Made by a program: the position numbers and the translations under genes. From Rotaria macrura (lineage: Eukaryota; Rotifera; Eurotatoria; Philodinida; Philodinidae), in the NCBI GenBank assembly GCA_900239685.1, contig OENT01000199.1, positions 100,382-164,381 of the forward strand: DNA of 64,000 nucleotides. The letters are read 5' to 3'. Below, piece after piece: positions 24,205-36,800 of the stretch (its first letter is position 1; each line of letters starts with the position of its first letter). The notes beneath the pieces are model-generated. The model searched no databases. It was not told where the DNA came from and saw only the letters and a list, made by a program, of their open reading frames with translations.

Positions 24205-26330
24205 TTACTTTCTTAATTTTGCATACTGTTGAGTGAAATTCCATCGGTATGTTTCTAATTTATATCGAATTGTATCATCTTGACATACTAGAAGAGAAAA
24301 TAAAATAGATAAGTATCGTTTTTGTTCGTTGGCATAAATTTTCATAGTTAAATATTCACTGATATCGATAGTATTTATGGCATCAAAGTAATTGATGCAT
24401 GCAATAAATTGTCATACCGCCCATGATCCAAAAAGTAATAGGACCAAACTAACGAATAAATCATTGAAGGACACATAATTCAATAAAACATTTCTAAGAA
24501 ATATATAGATAGATGGTGATTGTTGAATTTACTGTCATATGAATTTATTTACGTTGTTCAATCATCGATAAATGACGTAGCAAATAAATGGAACCTGAAT
24601 ATAACATAAGAGAATTTAAACAAATTGTTCAATCGTATGAACATCTCATTTTAAAATACTATTAAAATAATGAAGATTCTTATTCTTTTGTCTATTTCGT
24701 ATTTAACAACTTTGAATGAAAAATCCTCAAGTGAAGATTCATTCATTCATTCAGTAGAAATACTTTAAGAGAAGAAATATAGTAGCTAACGAAGAATGAT
24801 GAAACAATTACTTCAAGATATGTATTAAGCATACTTGAGACATTAATTTTAATGAATGTACTTATTAAAAATATTTTGCATGGAATGTATTCATTTGAGA
24901 TTTGTTCTAAAGGAGAATTCCTAACTTTAGCGAATGTTTCCATTTTCTTGTTTATAATAAAAAATAGTCTTATTCAATTCTCGATGGAAACGAAGACGAT
25001 CAATAATTTTTTTTCTATAGAAAGTTCTTAAGTTTTTGTTGAGAGTATCTCAAATTGTGTAATTCTTATAGTATCTTATGATTTTTGATGAGATCGAAAT
25101 CGTCTTTTTCCTTTCCATTTATATTCTCTCACAAAATGAAACCTGCTATCAACCAAATTTCTATTGTAAAAGGTAATGTTCATTTAGAGTATATTTCCAG
25201 TATGATATTATATCTATTTTGATTTTAGAAGAAATGTTAGACAAACATCTAGGATACAATCAAGATTTTATTGAGGATGTATCGTTTTCTTGGAGAGAAC
25301 TATCTCGAAATTACAAGAGTACCGATAATTGTATTAGATGAATCATTCAAACAATGACTAGGTACTTGTCCTATTTGATGATTGTTATAAAAGATTGTTT
25401 TTCCTCAGACAAAAGGAAAAAAGCTTATTTTCTTACTAATGATAAATATAAGTAGAACAACAATGAGAGTCATATATTTGTTATTCTATAAAAGCAAATT
25501 AGTACCTTGAGAAAAAACATTTTCAAAGATGAAACAAAACATGTAGGACACTTGATAAGAATTTACACGTAATTAAAAATAAATAGATCAACAAGTAAAC
25601 TTTTTTGTAGCTCAGTAGATTTTCATGATTATTTCTCCATATGAACAGAATCGTACGAAATTATAACATTCAAATACTACTAAATGTTCTTGACTAACAT
25701 CATATATCTACAATGACAGATTGTAATCAAAGAGATGTATATAAAAATCAACTCGAAACATTTTTATGAACTTGTTGGTGTCAGGTTTATGCTGTAAAGT
25801 CTCGAGAGAAATAGAGTATTTCAATATGTTTTATTCATGTTCTAGGACACAGACAGCAGTTGTTGCAATTCATTCAAATTTATTCCGTAGAAATCATTGG
25901 AAACCATGCAATGTTTAATTTTGTTGTTTAAATACATGTATGATATTTACGTACAGCTTCATTCTGATTATTTTCGACGACATGTAATCTAATGGAACCT
26001 GAAATATCATCAAAATTCTGAGAAGATCCGAATATTACTATTTTTCATAATCGACATATTACTTGTTAGCGTTGATGTTTGAACATCTATTTGAGACTAC
26101 TAACACTTTTACTTGACTGTCACATGGTGTTTGAATAGTAGGGTGTTCGTTATTGATAATTACAAAATAAAAGAAACGTATACCTTCATCACGTTGACTA
26201 ATAGTACTCAACTCAATAACGAATCATAGAGTGAACCAATGAAAAAATTCTTTGAAACCTCCTGTCAAACATGACTTCAACATTGATTGTAGCACCCTCA
26301 TTTCTATCAGACGAATCCATATCGTTCTTC
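24205..26330 (-). other. Chain of exon-like blocks, gene not established
   Basis: On the minus strand several short open blocks have good splice borders. They are: a Met-initiated block near 26330 (MDSSDRNEGATINVEV); a block near 26065-26170 (NEHPTIQTPCDSQVKVLV); one after TTTCAG near 26000; one after TTTACAG near 25810; one after TATTCAG near 24597 (SIYLLRHLSMIEQ); a hydrophobic block near 24420-24485 (LFVSLVLLLFGSW); and a terminal block 24287-24205 after TCTCTTCTAG. The phases of neighbouring blocks do not agree in several places, so I cannot build one open protein. Either exons are missing, or this is a decayed membrane-protein gene, or the blocks are chance. I do not recognise a family. 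Confidence 0.2.
25136..25341 (+). CDS. Possible small two-exon ORF
   Basis: ATG at 25136, exon 1 to 25172, donor GTAATG, acceptor GATTTTAG, exon 2 25229-25341, in phase. It would encode 49 residues with a polar second half (EDVSFSWRELSRNYKS). There is no domain, and it lies between blocks of a doubtful minus-strand gene. It may be a fragment or chance. Confidence 0.2.
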
Positions 26331-26485
26331 ACATGTGAATAATGTAATTGTTATTTATAGTTGTTCTCTTGAAGATAATTATTCATTCTTGAAAACAGAG
26401 AAGGAGAAACTTTTTATATTTAATTTCTCATGTGAATAAGTCTTCTCCTTTTTTTTTGCCTGATATTTTGTTTTCAACCATAATC

Positions 26486-29400
26486 ATGCCTAAGAAACCG
26501 ATCGATGCAAACAAACCTCGTGGTCCAATAACTGCTTATGCGTTATTTGTACGAACATGTCGTGATGAATTACGACGGAAATATCCTCATTTATCAGTTG
26601 ATTACAATGTTATTGCTAAAAAATGTTCTGAACGTTGGAAATCAATGAGTGATAATGAGAAGAAACGTTTCAATGACATAGCTGATTTACAACGTAAACG
26701 TTATAGAGAAGAACTTGCTATCTATCAACAAGAACAATTAGTTAAGCAGCAACAACAGCCGCCAACATCATCCATATTACATCCAACGACGTCAACACAG
26801 TTTCTTTTCGATTCAGCTCAACAACAACATCATACGAATGTTAATATACAAAAAAAGTCAATAAAGAAACGTGAACGAAAATTCAAAGATCCTCTTGCGC
26901 CGAAGAAACCGCTATCAGCCTATTTTCTATTTTGTGCTGATGAACGACCAAAAATTCTCGGTTTACAACCAGGTAAATATTTTTCTTGTCTAGGCAGTTG
27001 TATATGGTGATTGATAATTTTAAAGATGAATGCAATACAAGTTGTTTCCTATGCTATTCAACAAGATCTCTAGTCGTAACTGATAATAGACATTAATTCT
27101 AGTTTTCGTTAGAGAGAACATGGTAAGATAATATTTTCAATTGTTGACATTCGATAGAGATGTTTTAGTATGCCTGTAGATATGAGTGATAAGACTATTC
27201 ACATTGTTTATTCATAACAATTTTCATGTCCTTCTATTTAAAGAGAGAAATTATAATTTCATATACTCGATACATCAATCCATGAAGCCTAAAAATGACT
27301 CTGTCAAATACTGATAGATTGAAAACTTAATCGAAAATGAATTTAAATCAATAGCGAGTCGATTTTTACTTGTTAACATTTCGGTTGTTTTTTTATTTCT
27401 TTTCGATGAATCATACGAAGTAGGAGAGACTTTGAGCAGTTAATAAAAATAACGTATGTCAATATAATAATCGTCTTGACAGATTAAAGTACGATAAGAT
27501 TGATGGGAACAGAAAAAATAATTCTTGTGATCAACTTCGAACCTTCATCTATTTACTTTCTACTAAACGATTCTATCGAGGTAAAACGTAAGTCTGACTT
27601 GTCTTACAATTGTTGAACATCTATTTAAGAAAATTTATTTATTGAACTTTTCAATGTCATGACACGATCGTAAATAAACATTGAAAATACATTTTGAATT
27701 CAATTAAATGTTTTGCAGAATCACTTTCATGTCTTGATAAAAACATTGAAAGAGCGACAAAATTTCGATTGAAGAAAATAGTGAGACGATTATGAAAAAA
27801 TGAAATTCTCACGAGTACATTTAATATTTGACGTTGATTTCAAGAGTTCTATTTATTTTCGTTTACGATTATATTGCGTCAATAAATAACTCTAAACATA
27901 GTCAGTTGATTTATCAAAAATATTATCATAGAAACTAGAGACTCGCATCTTTTTTTCTACTCTGAATAATTTCAATTGATTTCTACATATTTTTTTTTTG
28001 ATGATTTTATCGAAAATAGAAATTCATATCACATTACTATACTTCAATTATGATAAGAAAATATATTGTTATCAAATCGACAAAGTCATAATTCATTCAT
28101 ATTAACATTATAAATACTTCGGTCGATTAACATTGCGTCACATTCCATAGATTATGCGTTGAAATTTAACATCTATATATCGTAGTAGAATCTATAAGAG
28201 AAAAGCAAGTCGATTGATTTATAAGAATGAATCTAAACATGATATTTCATAAGTATTCTTTTCTACAAATTAGATGCATAGAAAAAGAAAATTATGTGTT
28301 CTTGTGAATCGAACAACTTCCCGTTTTTGGATCATCGTACGATGGCTTTATTGAAATTAACTAAGGTGTATAATTTGACTTGATTGAATCTATGATGAAT
28401 GCTTATTATTCAAATGAGTTAATGTATTAGGTAGAAATAATAATTCTTAAATATACCATTCAATTTATAAGTAGAATTTAATAAAATATTTTAAGTTTTC
28501 ATAAATTTTGAAGAGTCAAACAGTATGTAAAATTATTGTTCGGACATGTTTATTTTCATTCTTTTTTCCTGCTTCCCTAAATATTAGAAAGAGTCTAAAA
28601 AATTATTCTAGTAGAGAAAATTGTTTCCGACAAGAATATAAAGGAATAAAAGTTATACTCGCTTTTCTAATGATATGGTCTCCAGAAAAACAAAACTCTA
28701 AATTTTCCGAACCTCGAACATGCAAACATAACTTTGGTTAGATTATATAAAAGCCTAAAGCAAAAAATCTTCTACATAAAGGAGACATCTGCGAGGTCTC
28801 GCGACATTTATCGGTTGATATAGAACACCTTAATTTTACGCCAGAATTTGGTTGTTTCTTACAAAACGATATAAAAAGGACTATTGGGGCTTTCGCAAGA
28901 CCCCTCTTACTCAGCCAAAATATGTCGCAGAGACCTTGCAGACGTCTCGGTCTGTAGAAGATTGTTTGCTAAATGCTTTTATATAATCTAAATAAAGTTA
29001 TATTTGCATGTCCGAAGTTCGAAAAATTTAGGGTTGTTTTTCTGGATTCCCCATCGTTCGAAATGCAAGTATAATTATTTATTCCCTTGTAATCTTGTCG
29101 GAATCAATTTTCTATACTGAAATCACGTGTTTGTTTCTTTCTAACTTTTAAGGAAGCGGGAAAAAAAGAACAAAAATAAACGCCTTTGAATACTTATTTT
29201 ACATACTGAAGAACGTACATGTCGTTTTTGTTTGTAGGATGAAATTAAATTTTTTCTTTCTGTTCTCTTATGAAATTTATGTTTTATTTTCATTCAAACT
29301 TAATATGCGTAAGTAGAAAAATAATATATTCAGTTGAGTTAGTTTTTATTTTCACATTTAATTATTAATATGGCAGAATGACGTTCATTTATTATTGTCG

Positions 29401-30569
29401 AAAGTTCTTTTTTCCTTTCATAATCAACTACAATCACACGGAAATCATGATTTACACTTGTCAATCATCGATATCTTTTGAGATTTAATTTAATAATGAG
29501 TCATTCAAAATTAAATACTATATTTCATTATATGTATATAAACAAAACACGAGCAGCACCATCATTTCTTAATTATGCAGTTGTTGAGAAAATTCTTCAG
29601 GTGAGTATGTATGGATTTAGTCTGTCGCAGTGATTAATGTCGGTATGATCTGTAGTTGTTTCTTTCTCTATGTTGAGTGCAAGACGGCGTTGTTTTTTTC
29701 TTTCCTTTCACTTTATGATTGTAAGAGTGTCTTATTGTATTCAATTTAATCATCATGAAGTCTAGGTCATATTGATATTTTTTCTATTTAAAATTCGAGA
29801 AAAAGAATTCATCTGGTATTCAAATGGAAATTTTTATAAAATACGCGTCAAAATAAATTTTTTCTACTTGTTTTTGAACATTTTCTTTTCTATGTTTATG
29901 ATATGAAGCGTGAGATTGACCTTCGGAAGTGCATTTTTCTATTATATATATATATATATATATATATAAGTTCAACCTTGAACCCATCTAATCAACTCTC
30001 CAAGGTTATATAATATTTTATTTGTCTAACTCACTTACGATGATTAAAACTAAAGATACATTAATGTCATCATTGAGAAAGGTCGATAGTTAATAGCATA
30101 CAATAATTATTGTATTCATTTGAGCTGTTATTTATTTTTCATCAGTTCATTGTAGATGATTGAAACTATGTTCTTGTGATTTCAATAGTTTTATGTGTTT
30201 TAAAGACATTCAAATCTATAGATCAATAATTTATTATTTTTGTTGTACATAGGTATGTTAGTCAGTGAAGTTGCTCGCGAACTTGGTGTTCGTTGGAAAC
30301 AGACAGCTGTTGAATTAAAGACAAAATATGAACAAGCGGCATGTGAAAAGAAAAGTGTTTATCAAACTGAAATGGCGTTGTACAAAAATCAATCATCAAG
30401 TGGTTCATCGCCACCAGAAACTCCACAAAGTCCACATACACCAAATGAATTTCATTCAACATTATCTACCATGCCTATACAACATTCAACACAAATACAA
30501 TTTGATAATAATGATTCAAATGAGAATCCAACGGAATTCAACATGATAACAAACATAAACGATGATTAA
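26486..30569 (+). CDS. HMGB-type high mobility group protein with two HMG boxes
   Basis: A chromatin architectural protein that bends DNA in the nucleus. Exon 1 (26486-26972) and exon 2 (30253-30569) join in phase 1 to give 267 residues. HMG box A (about residues 8-80) has the typical start KPRGPITAYALFV and later RWKSMSDNEKKRF. A Gln-rich linker follows, then a basic stretch. Box B (about 137-205) starts APKKPLSAYFLF and is split by the intron at LQPG, continuing with VARELGVRWK. The C-terminal tail is Ser/Pro/Thr/Asn-rich, with only a few acidic residues instead of the long Asp/Glu tail of vertebrate HMGB1. Insect DSP1-type proteins likewise have a Gln-rich region. Start chosen at MPKKP; an upstream in-frame ATG at 26432 would add a hydrophobic stretch unlike the family. 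Confidence 0.9.
28521..29208. mobile_element. 688-bp palindromic (foldback) element in the HMGB intron
   Basis: Two arms of about 287 bases (28521-28807 and 28922-29208) are imperfect inverted copies around a spacer of about 114 bases. The ends read CAGTATGTAAAAT and ATTTTACATACTG. Matching inner blocks include GATTATATAAAAGC and ACATGCAAA.ATAACTT. No ORF of transposase type is present and I could not identify a target-site duplication. I class it as a non-autonomous foldback or MITE-like element. Confidence 0.7.
29943..29968. repeat. (TA)n microsatellite
   Basis: Pure TA dinucleotide tract inside the HMGB intron. Confidence 0.9.
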
Positions 30570-30801
30570 TTCTCTCAGGAATCGAAGGATATTCTATTTT
30601 TGTTTTTTTTTCTTTGTTTCTATCGTCTTCGTCTTCTTATTGTTTTGTCTTTATTTTTCATTCAGATATCTATTCTGGTGCTTTATGTATAAACGAAAAC
30701 ATAACTAAAGAACTAAGTCAGAATAGATGAAGTTGAATGTATTTTGAATTCTTTCTAGATATCATGCATTCGAATTCATCGATGAGTAATTGTTATTAAA
30801 A

Positions 30802-33800
30802 ATGTTTGGTACAACGTCGTCAACATTGAATAATAATCATCCGCCGTCCTACATTGTCGCTGCATCAACAACTACATCAACGACAACAGCAGCAACAACA
30901 ACAAGTACTGGAATCGATACGACAACTAACAATAATACATCGCAAACATTAAGTGATATTAAACTGATTTGTATTCAAAGGAAAAAGGTTTGTAGATTAA
31001 ATAACCTTTTTTTTTTNNNNNNNNNNNNNNNNNNNNNNNNNNNNNNNNNNNNNAAAAAAAAAAACAATAACACAAATATTTTTATAATGTTACTACTAGT
31101 ATTTAAAAAAATACTCAAAATTTTATTCTCATGTACTGAATGATTCGTATTGAGTTTGTATTAGTACTTGATGAATAATCAGAGAATCATTGTTATTTAT
31201 TACACGAGCAACTTACTCATGCTTTACAAATGTTATCTCAATAGTGAGTTTTGAGATATGAACAACTAAAGTCGAGTTTCTAAAATTTTACATCATAGCA
31301 CAAAGCAAAATAATTTTCAGCTTTTCTTTTTTTTTTGCTATAGTAGCAAAAGGACAATTAGCACATCTGGTGTTTGAATCATGATTCGATTAATATATCT
31401 CATTGATTGTTTGACGACTCGTAAGTTTCAGTTCTAATAATATAGTGTTCGAGGCTGTTTCGAGGTAAAATCTATCGTTTGAGGACAAATCATAACTATT
31501 GATGGATAATTTCTTTCAGACCATTCATACAGATACTAGAAGAAGGTCAAAACATTTCATCGCATGTTGGAATATCATCATATAAGCTGAAGATATATAT
31601 ATATATATACTATTGCTTATGTTATCAATCTATATCTTTCCGCACTTTTCACACGTTCTTACGTACGAATTGTTATTTTTAGTATACTCGAAACAATCTA
31701 TTAGGCAAATATCAATCAATTACATGTATACATATATATATTGAAATCAAATTCTATCCAATGTTAACTAAATTTCTGTGAAAAATTTCACTTACATGCA
31801 TTCTGAGATTAAACAAATAGATTACTATTCATGCTTATGAGAACGTCTCACAAAGTTTAATGGAGTACTGACGTATGTTCTCATGATGTTTCGTAGAAGC
31901 CAAGAGATTGAAATAGAAAAACAAAAGAAAATGAATTCGTATTTCCAAGAATGTCTCGTTACACTCCAACAAGATAGAAGTACATAGTAAGTGTAGTATA
32001 ACCTTGCTAATTTCTGATTGAATACATCTATTAAAAAAACGTTTCTAACTATAATGCATCTTAAACATGCTCATTGCTCTAAATGAGTTCGAATGAAAAG
32101 TATCGTACGTTTCATTGTCGTTGATTATAAATGAATGGATAAGTGGTAGAATTTCTTATGTTCATATCGAGCAAATCGATTAATAATCGAGCCTATGAAC
32201 TTTAATCAAAGAGAAAAATGTGAAATAAAACTTAAAAAAAAAAAACGAATTAATTTTTTTAGAAAACCAAACGTCACATTTATTTAACATTTGTTGAAAG
32301 TCGTTCAATATCATCGGCATTTGAACGACCATGTATAGAAATCAATCGAAAATTGCATTCAACATCAAAACCATTATCATATTCATTGAATGAATGTATA
32401 TCATTTGAATATTTTGATACGGTGAAAAATGATTTTCAAGCATTTATTTATATTTATTATGAATCTTATACAATATCGATATTTTTTTCTGAAGAAAATT
32501 TGGATAAAAAATCTTTGATTATCAAATATCTCGAATATATGTCTCAAAGTAAATCAGAAAAATCATCGAAGTTAAGTCTAAATCCTAATAATCAAGATTC
32601 AACACAAGCTCAACTATTAGCATCAAATAACAACGTCATTCATCAACAGCAACAACCACAATTTCAGCAATCACAATCTCAACAACAGCAGTCACAATCA
32701 ACGGCGATATTACCGTGTCAATCAACAACCGAGCATATTTTACATTCATTTGATATTAATTTGATACCGTACGGTTCAATTATCAATCGTGATCATGCAC
32801 TCATTGGTCATGCACGTATCTATTTTACCACGACAGACCTTTATATAGCATCCATACATTGCAATCGTACAGATTTAAGAATTACAATTACTAATCAATG
32901 TCCGCCAAAAGATGAAGCTATTTTATGTATACCCTATTTTACAATAAAAAATTATGGAAATCGTTCAAATATATTTCTTATTGAATTAGGCAAGTCAAAT
33001 TATGGGAATGGTGAAGTACATATGAAATGTAATTCCTCATCTTTAGCAAGTACAATACATTTATTGGTTAGTCCTGTTATTGAAGAACGTCCATTAATAC
33101 TTTCATCTGCCTTTCAAAATCAATTATTAACAAATAAACGTATTGAAAAATCAAAAAACATTCATCCACCCATACAACTCAATAATGATATAACAAATCA
33201 ATCAGCATCGGAATCACCATTATCATCATTAACAAATAAGAAACCTATTGAAACAACAAATACGAATCCTAGTACAACAACATCAACTAAAACACATGAA
33301 ATGAAATCACATCTAGTCGTTGGATTTTTTCGTTCATTATCAAGGAATGTTTCAAATTTAACACGATCGGCTACATTTCATAGTAACAACAACAACAACA
33401 ACAAAAATAGTCATAATAATAATAGTTTCAGTAATAATTATGAGCATGTGTTAACAACAGATACTTTTTTATTATCAAAAAATAAATCCGTCGCTTTTAA
33501 TATTGATGAGAAAACTCTTCATAATGATCAACATCAAATTATGTTGCCTGAATATCAAAAAAATACTGATTCAACACTAAGTGTTTCATCTAATATGACG
33601 AAACAAACAAGCGAAACAATTTTAACATCAACATCAACACTTAATACAAGTAAACTTGAACCAACAATGGGTACGTATATTGATATGGGATTGACAATGC
33701 CAAAATCTGATCAATATCAACAACAAGATATTCAAGATGAAATAAGTATAAAAGAACCGACAGCAACTGCAGATATTGGTGTCAATAGTAAGTTGAATTA

Positions 33801-36800
33801 AAAATAATACGTATTGTTTTCTTTCTTGTTTTCAATGTAAAGAATTATTCTGACGGTTTGCATTCGACATTATTACCAATGATAATTTATGAAGTATTGA
33901 AGTCAGAATGATTGAGAAACAATATACTTGCTGAATCTAATACTTTTCTTTGTAATATTCAGAAAAAAACAAAACAAAACAATAATTAGTATAATGTTCT
34001 TTTGAATTCTGATTGAATGAATGTTGCTTTTTTAAAATCGTTGATTACTGTTATTGAAGTTCTCTAACAATGGGATGGATTCTTTTCCAATCAAGATTAT
34101 ATCCATTAGATAGATTCTGATAAGCGAAGAGTATATTGGAATGAGTTCGAATCCTTATATTATTGCTGAAAACCTATTGCTTTGTCATGAATTTAATCGT
34201 ATGATCTGTTTTTTACACATCAGAAACAATAACTTTTTTTCCTGAAATTCTGCTTTGAGATAAGGTCATTTATATTTGTAAACTTAATGAATAAACATAA
34301 CAACGGCTATTGAAGAAGTATTTTTTTTGTGACAAATGAGCTACAGTTCGCTGTAGACAAAAGTCTCCATCCTTGATGATTTCAATCATTTCAAATGCTA
34401 AATATCTGAAAAATTTGTGCATGCACTTCGTCAAAAGTATAGATCCAGGGACATAGTTCTGCATTGATTGCTTACGTACAAACAGATTTATGATGGATAA
34501 GAGCGGATCGCAGTTGAAGTTGTTTATGCCATTGGAAAAATATGAAAGTTCTAAGGTAACGACTAGCTCGTGATGTAGTATTATATCTCCGCTATCCATG
34601 TATCGAATTTAATTGAAATTCATCAGTCCTCTCTTGTAATGTGAACATTTTATTTTTTCAAACAAGAACACAGTATTAATAAAACGCATGAAGCTCAAAG
34701 TCTTAGCAAAGATAGCTTACTCATTAAATATTAATGTCTGGAAATTTCATAGCTATGTCTATCGAGGAAGGATTCAGAAATATCTAGAGGCTTCAATATT
34801 CAAGCACATTGAATTATCTTTTGGATAACGAAACACCATAGATTAAATTTCAGTTTCACTCAAAACACGTCAATAATCTATCTAATAAGAGATACTGAAA
34901 AATTGAGTAGGCATTGCGTTACTGGTTAAAAGGTTTAATGTTACGAGAAATATACAGGTGTCATAATTTTCTTTATGATTAAGGTATCGAAACAGAATTA
35001 TGACTCTCATCTACACTCGTAATAAATCACGTACACAAGAATTTTCAGGCCTCTAACATTCGAAATGACAGAGATCATCTAGGGTGGAGATTTTCTTATG
35101 CATTGAATTCAATATTCTGTTGTTTATATCAACATGAAGACTACTGAATGAGAAGATGGCGAAATTAAAAGCAAAACAACTTTGCTATCGTGTGTATCTG
35201 ATTATTGGAAAATCATAGATTATTTTCATATGCTTCGAATTTCTCTAGAAGTTCAGTTTAATATATATACAGTAAAAACCTCTGTTAATGAGCACCTCTA
35301 TTAAGTGAACACTCCTATTTGCACGCGTGTCTCGCCCCCCCCCCCCCCCCCCCCCATCGATTTTTGCTGTAAATGAACTTCTATACAATGAACACACGTG
35401 AAACAAAGCATATGATGAATCGTTCGGGTCAAGTTGATCGGTCGCATGTGTAAGAACAACACCCTTATCTATTTACGATTGTGAGATGGCGACCAAACAA
35501 CACACACAAATTCATCGAGACAATGGACTTTGTCAGACGATTGCACCTATTAGCTGTCACTCAACAACCACAACTAAACTCTCTTATCTCTCAACTGCAT
35601 TCGTAGTTCGCCCAACTCTTTATTGACTCGAAGAGAGTCAAACAAACAAAAATCAGCAATTTTTTCCTTAAAAATTGAATAGATGTGTAATATACGACAG
35701 AAACATTTGTTTAACTTTGTGTCATTAAACTTCAATAGAAGTGTAATAGATGAAAAAACTAAGTTTTTGCTTTGAGCTAACTAGAGTCAATTCTAACACA
35801 AAAGGTGTATAGTCACTAACTGGCCATACTAATAATAATACTAACCATGAACCGTATACATGTATGGGTTAAGTTAATTGAAAATCTTCACATAATAAGC
35901 ACCTCCTTTAATAAACAGCTTTTCAAGGGTCCCATTAGTGTTCATTATATGGAGGTTTTACTATATATATATAATGTTCACCGAGAATAACTCTAGAGAA
36001 ATGCGTACCAATTAGATGATGGCCAGAATTATTTTAAACTTCATTCTTTTCTTGAAAAAAAAACTTAACAAACCGATATACCTATATGAAAGCAATGTTT
36101 CATTTTTCTTTTCATAAAATAGAGGAAATTCTAATCTAAATTTCAAAGGCGAACTTTTCCTAACACTACAATGTTTGATATTTTATCAAAGTGTCCTTAT
36201 TGTCAAAGAAAATTAATAAATAGCATTTTTTTAAAAATTTCATGTGTATCTCTCTTTTTTTTCTGAAATGAAGATTAACTGACGAAGAAATATGCAAGCA
36301 GAATGAATTCACAGTACAAGGTATACTATAGATTTCACATCCTATAGAGATCTATTAGATAACTCCATAGGACATTTCAATGCTTAACACAACGTAGTTT
36401 CTGCTTCTAATGATAGAAAGAATGAAATACTTATTTAGTGTTATGTTGCTTAATTCTTCAGATATGTTAAATAAGACATTAGTCTTGAATCATATGTTTA
36501 AAATTTGGCACCGTCTTATCATATTCTTTGATATTCAACATAGATAAAAACACTTCTTAAATTAGTTTTTAACCACATTTAACGTTATCGAATTTAATTT
36601 GAAAAATAAAAATAATAAGAAACATTTTTCTTCGTCTATTTTTAGCTATAATTAGTTTGTCGCCTTATGTCCGGTCAGCAATTATAGTTGGAAATTCAGT
36701 TCATTTAATAGCTGATGGTATAGAACAATATCTTTTTTTAAATTATTTAATACATTTGATTCTTTTTCTTTTGTGTGTGTAGACAATAATCTCTTTCCTA

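Larger units (their letters stand above)
33788..36645. other. Long intron 2 of the IRS-like gene
   Basis: A 2.86-kb intron holding a pogo-like transposon (35268-35965) and one antisense open frame (34270-34599). The rest is AT-rich sequence without recognised features. Confidence 0.6.

Noticed and set aside
28508..28741. 77-codon plus-strand frame
   Set aside because: It lies within one arm of the palindromic element and is not a transposase.
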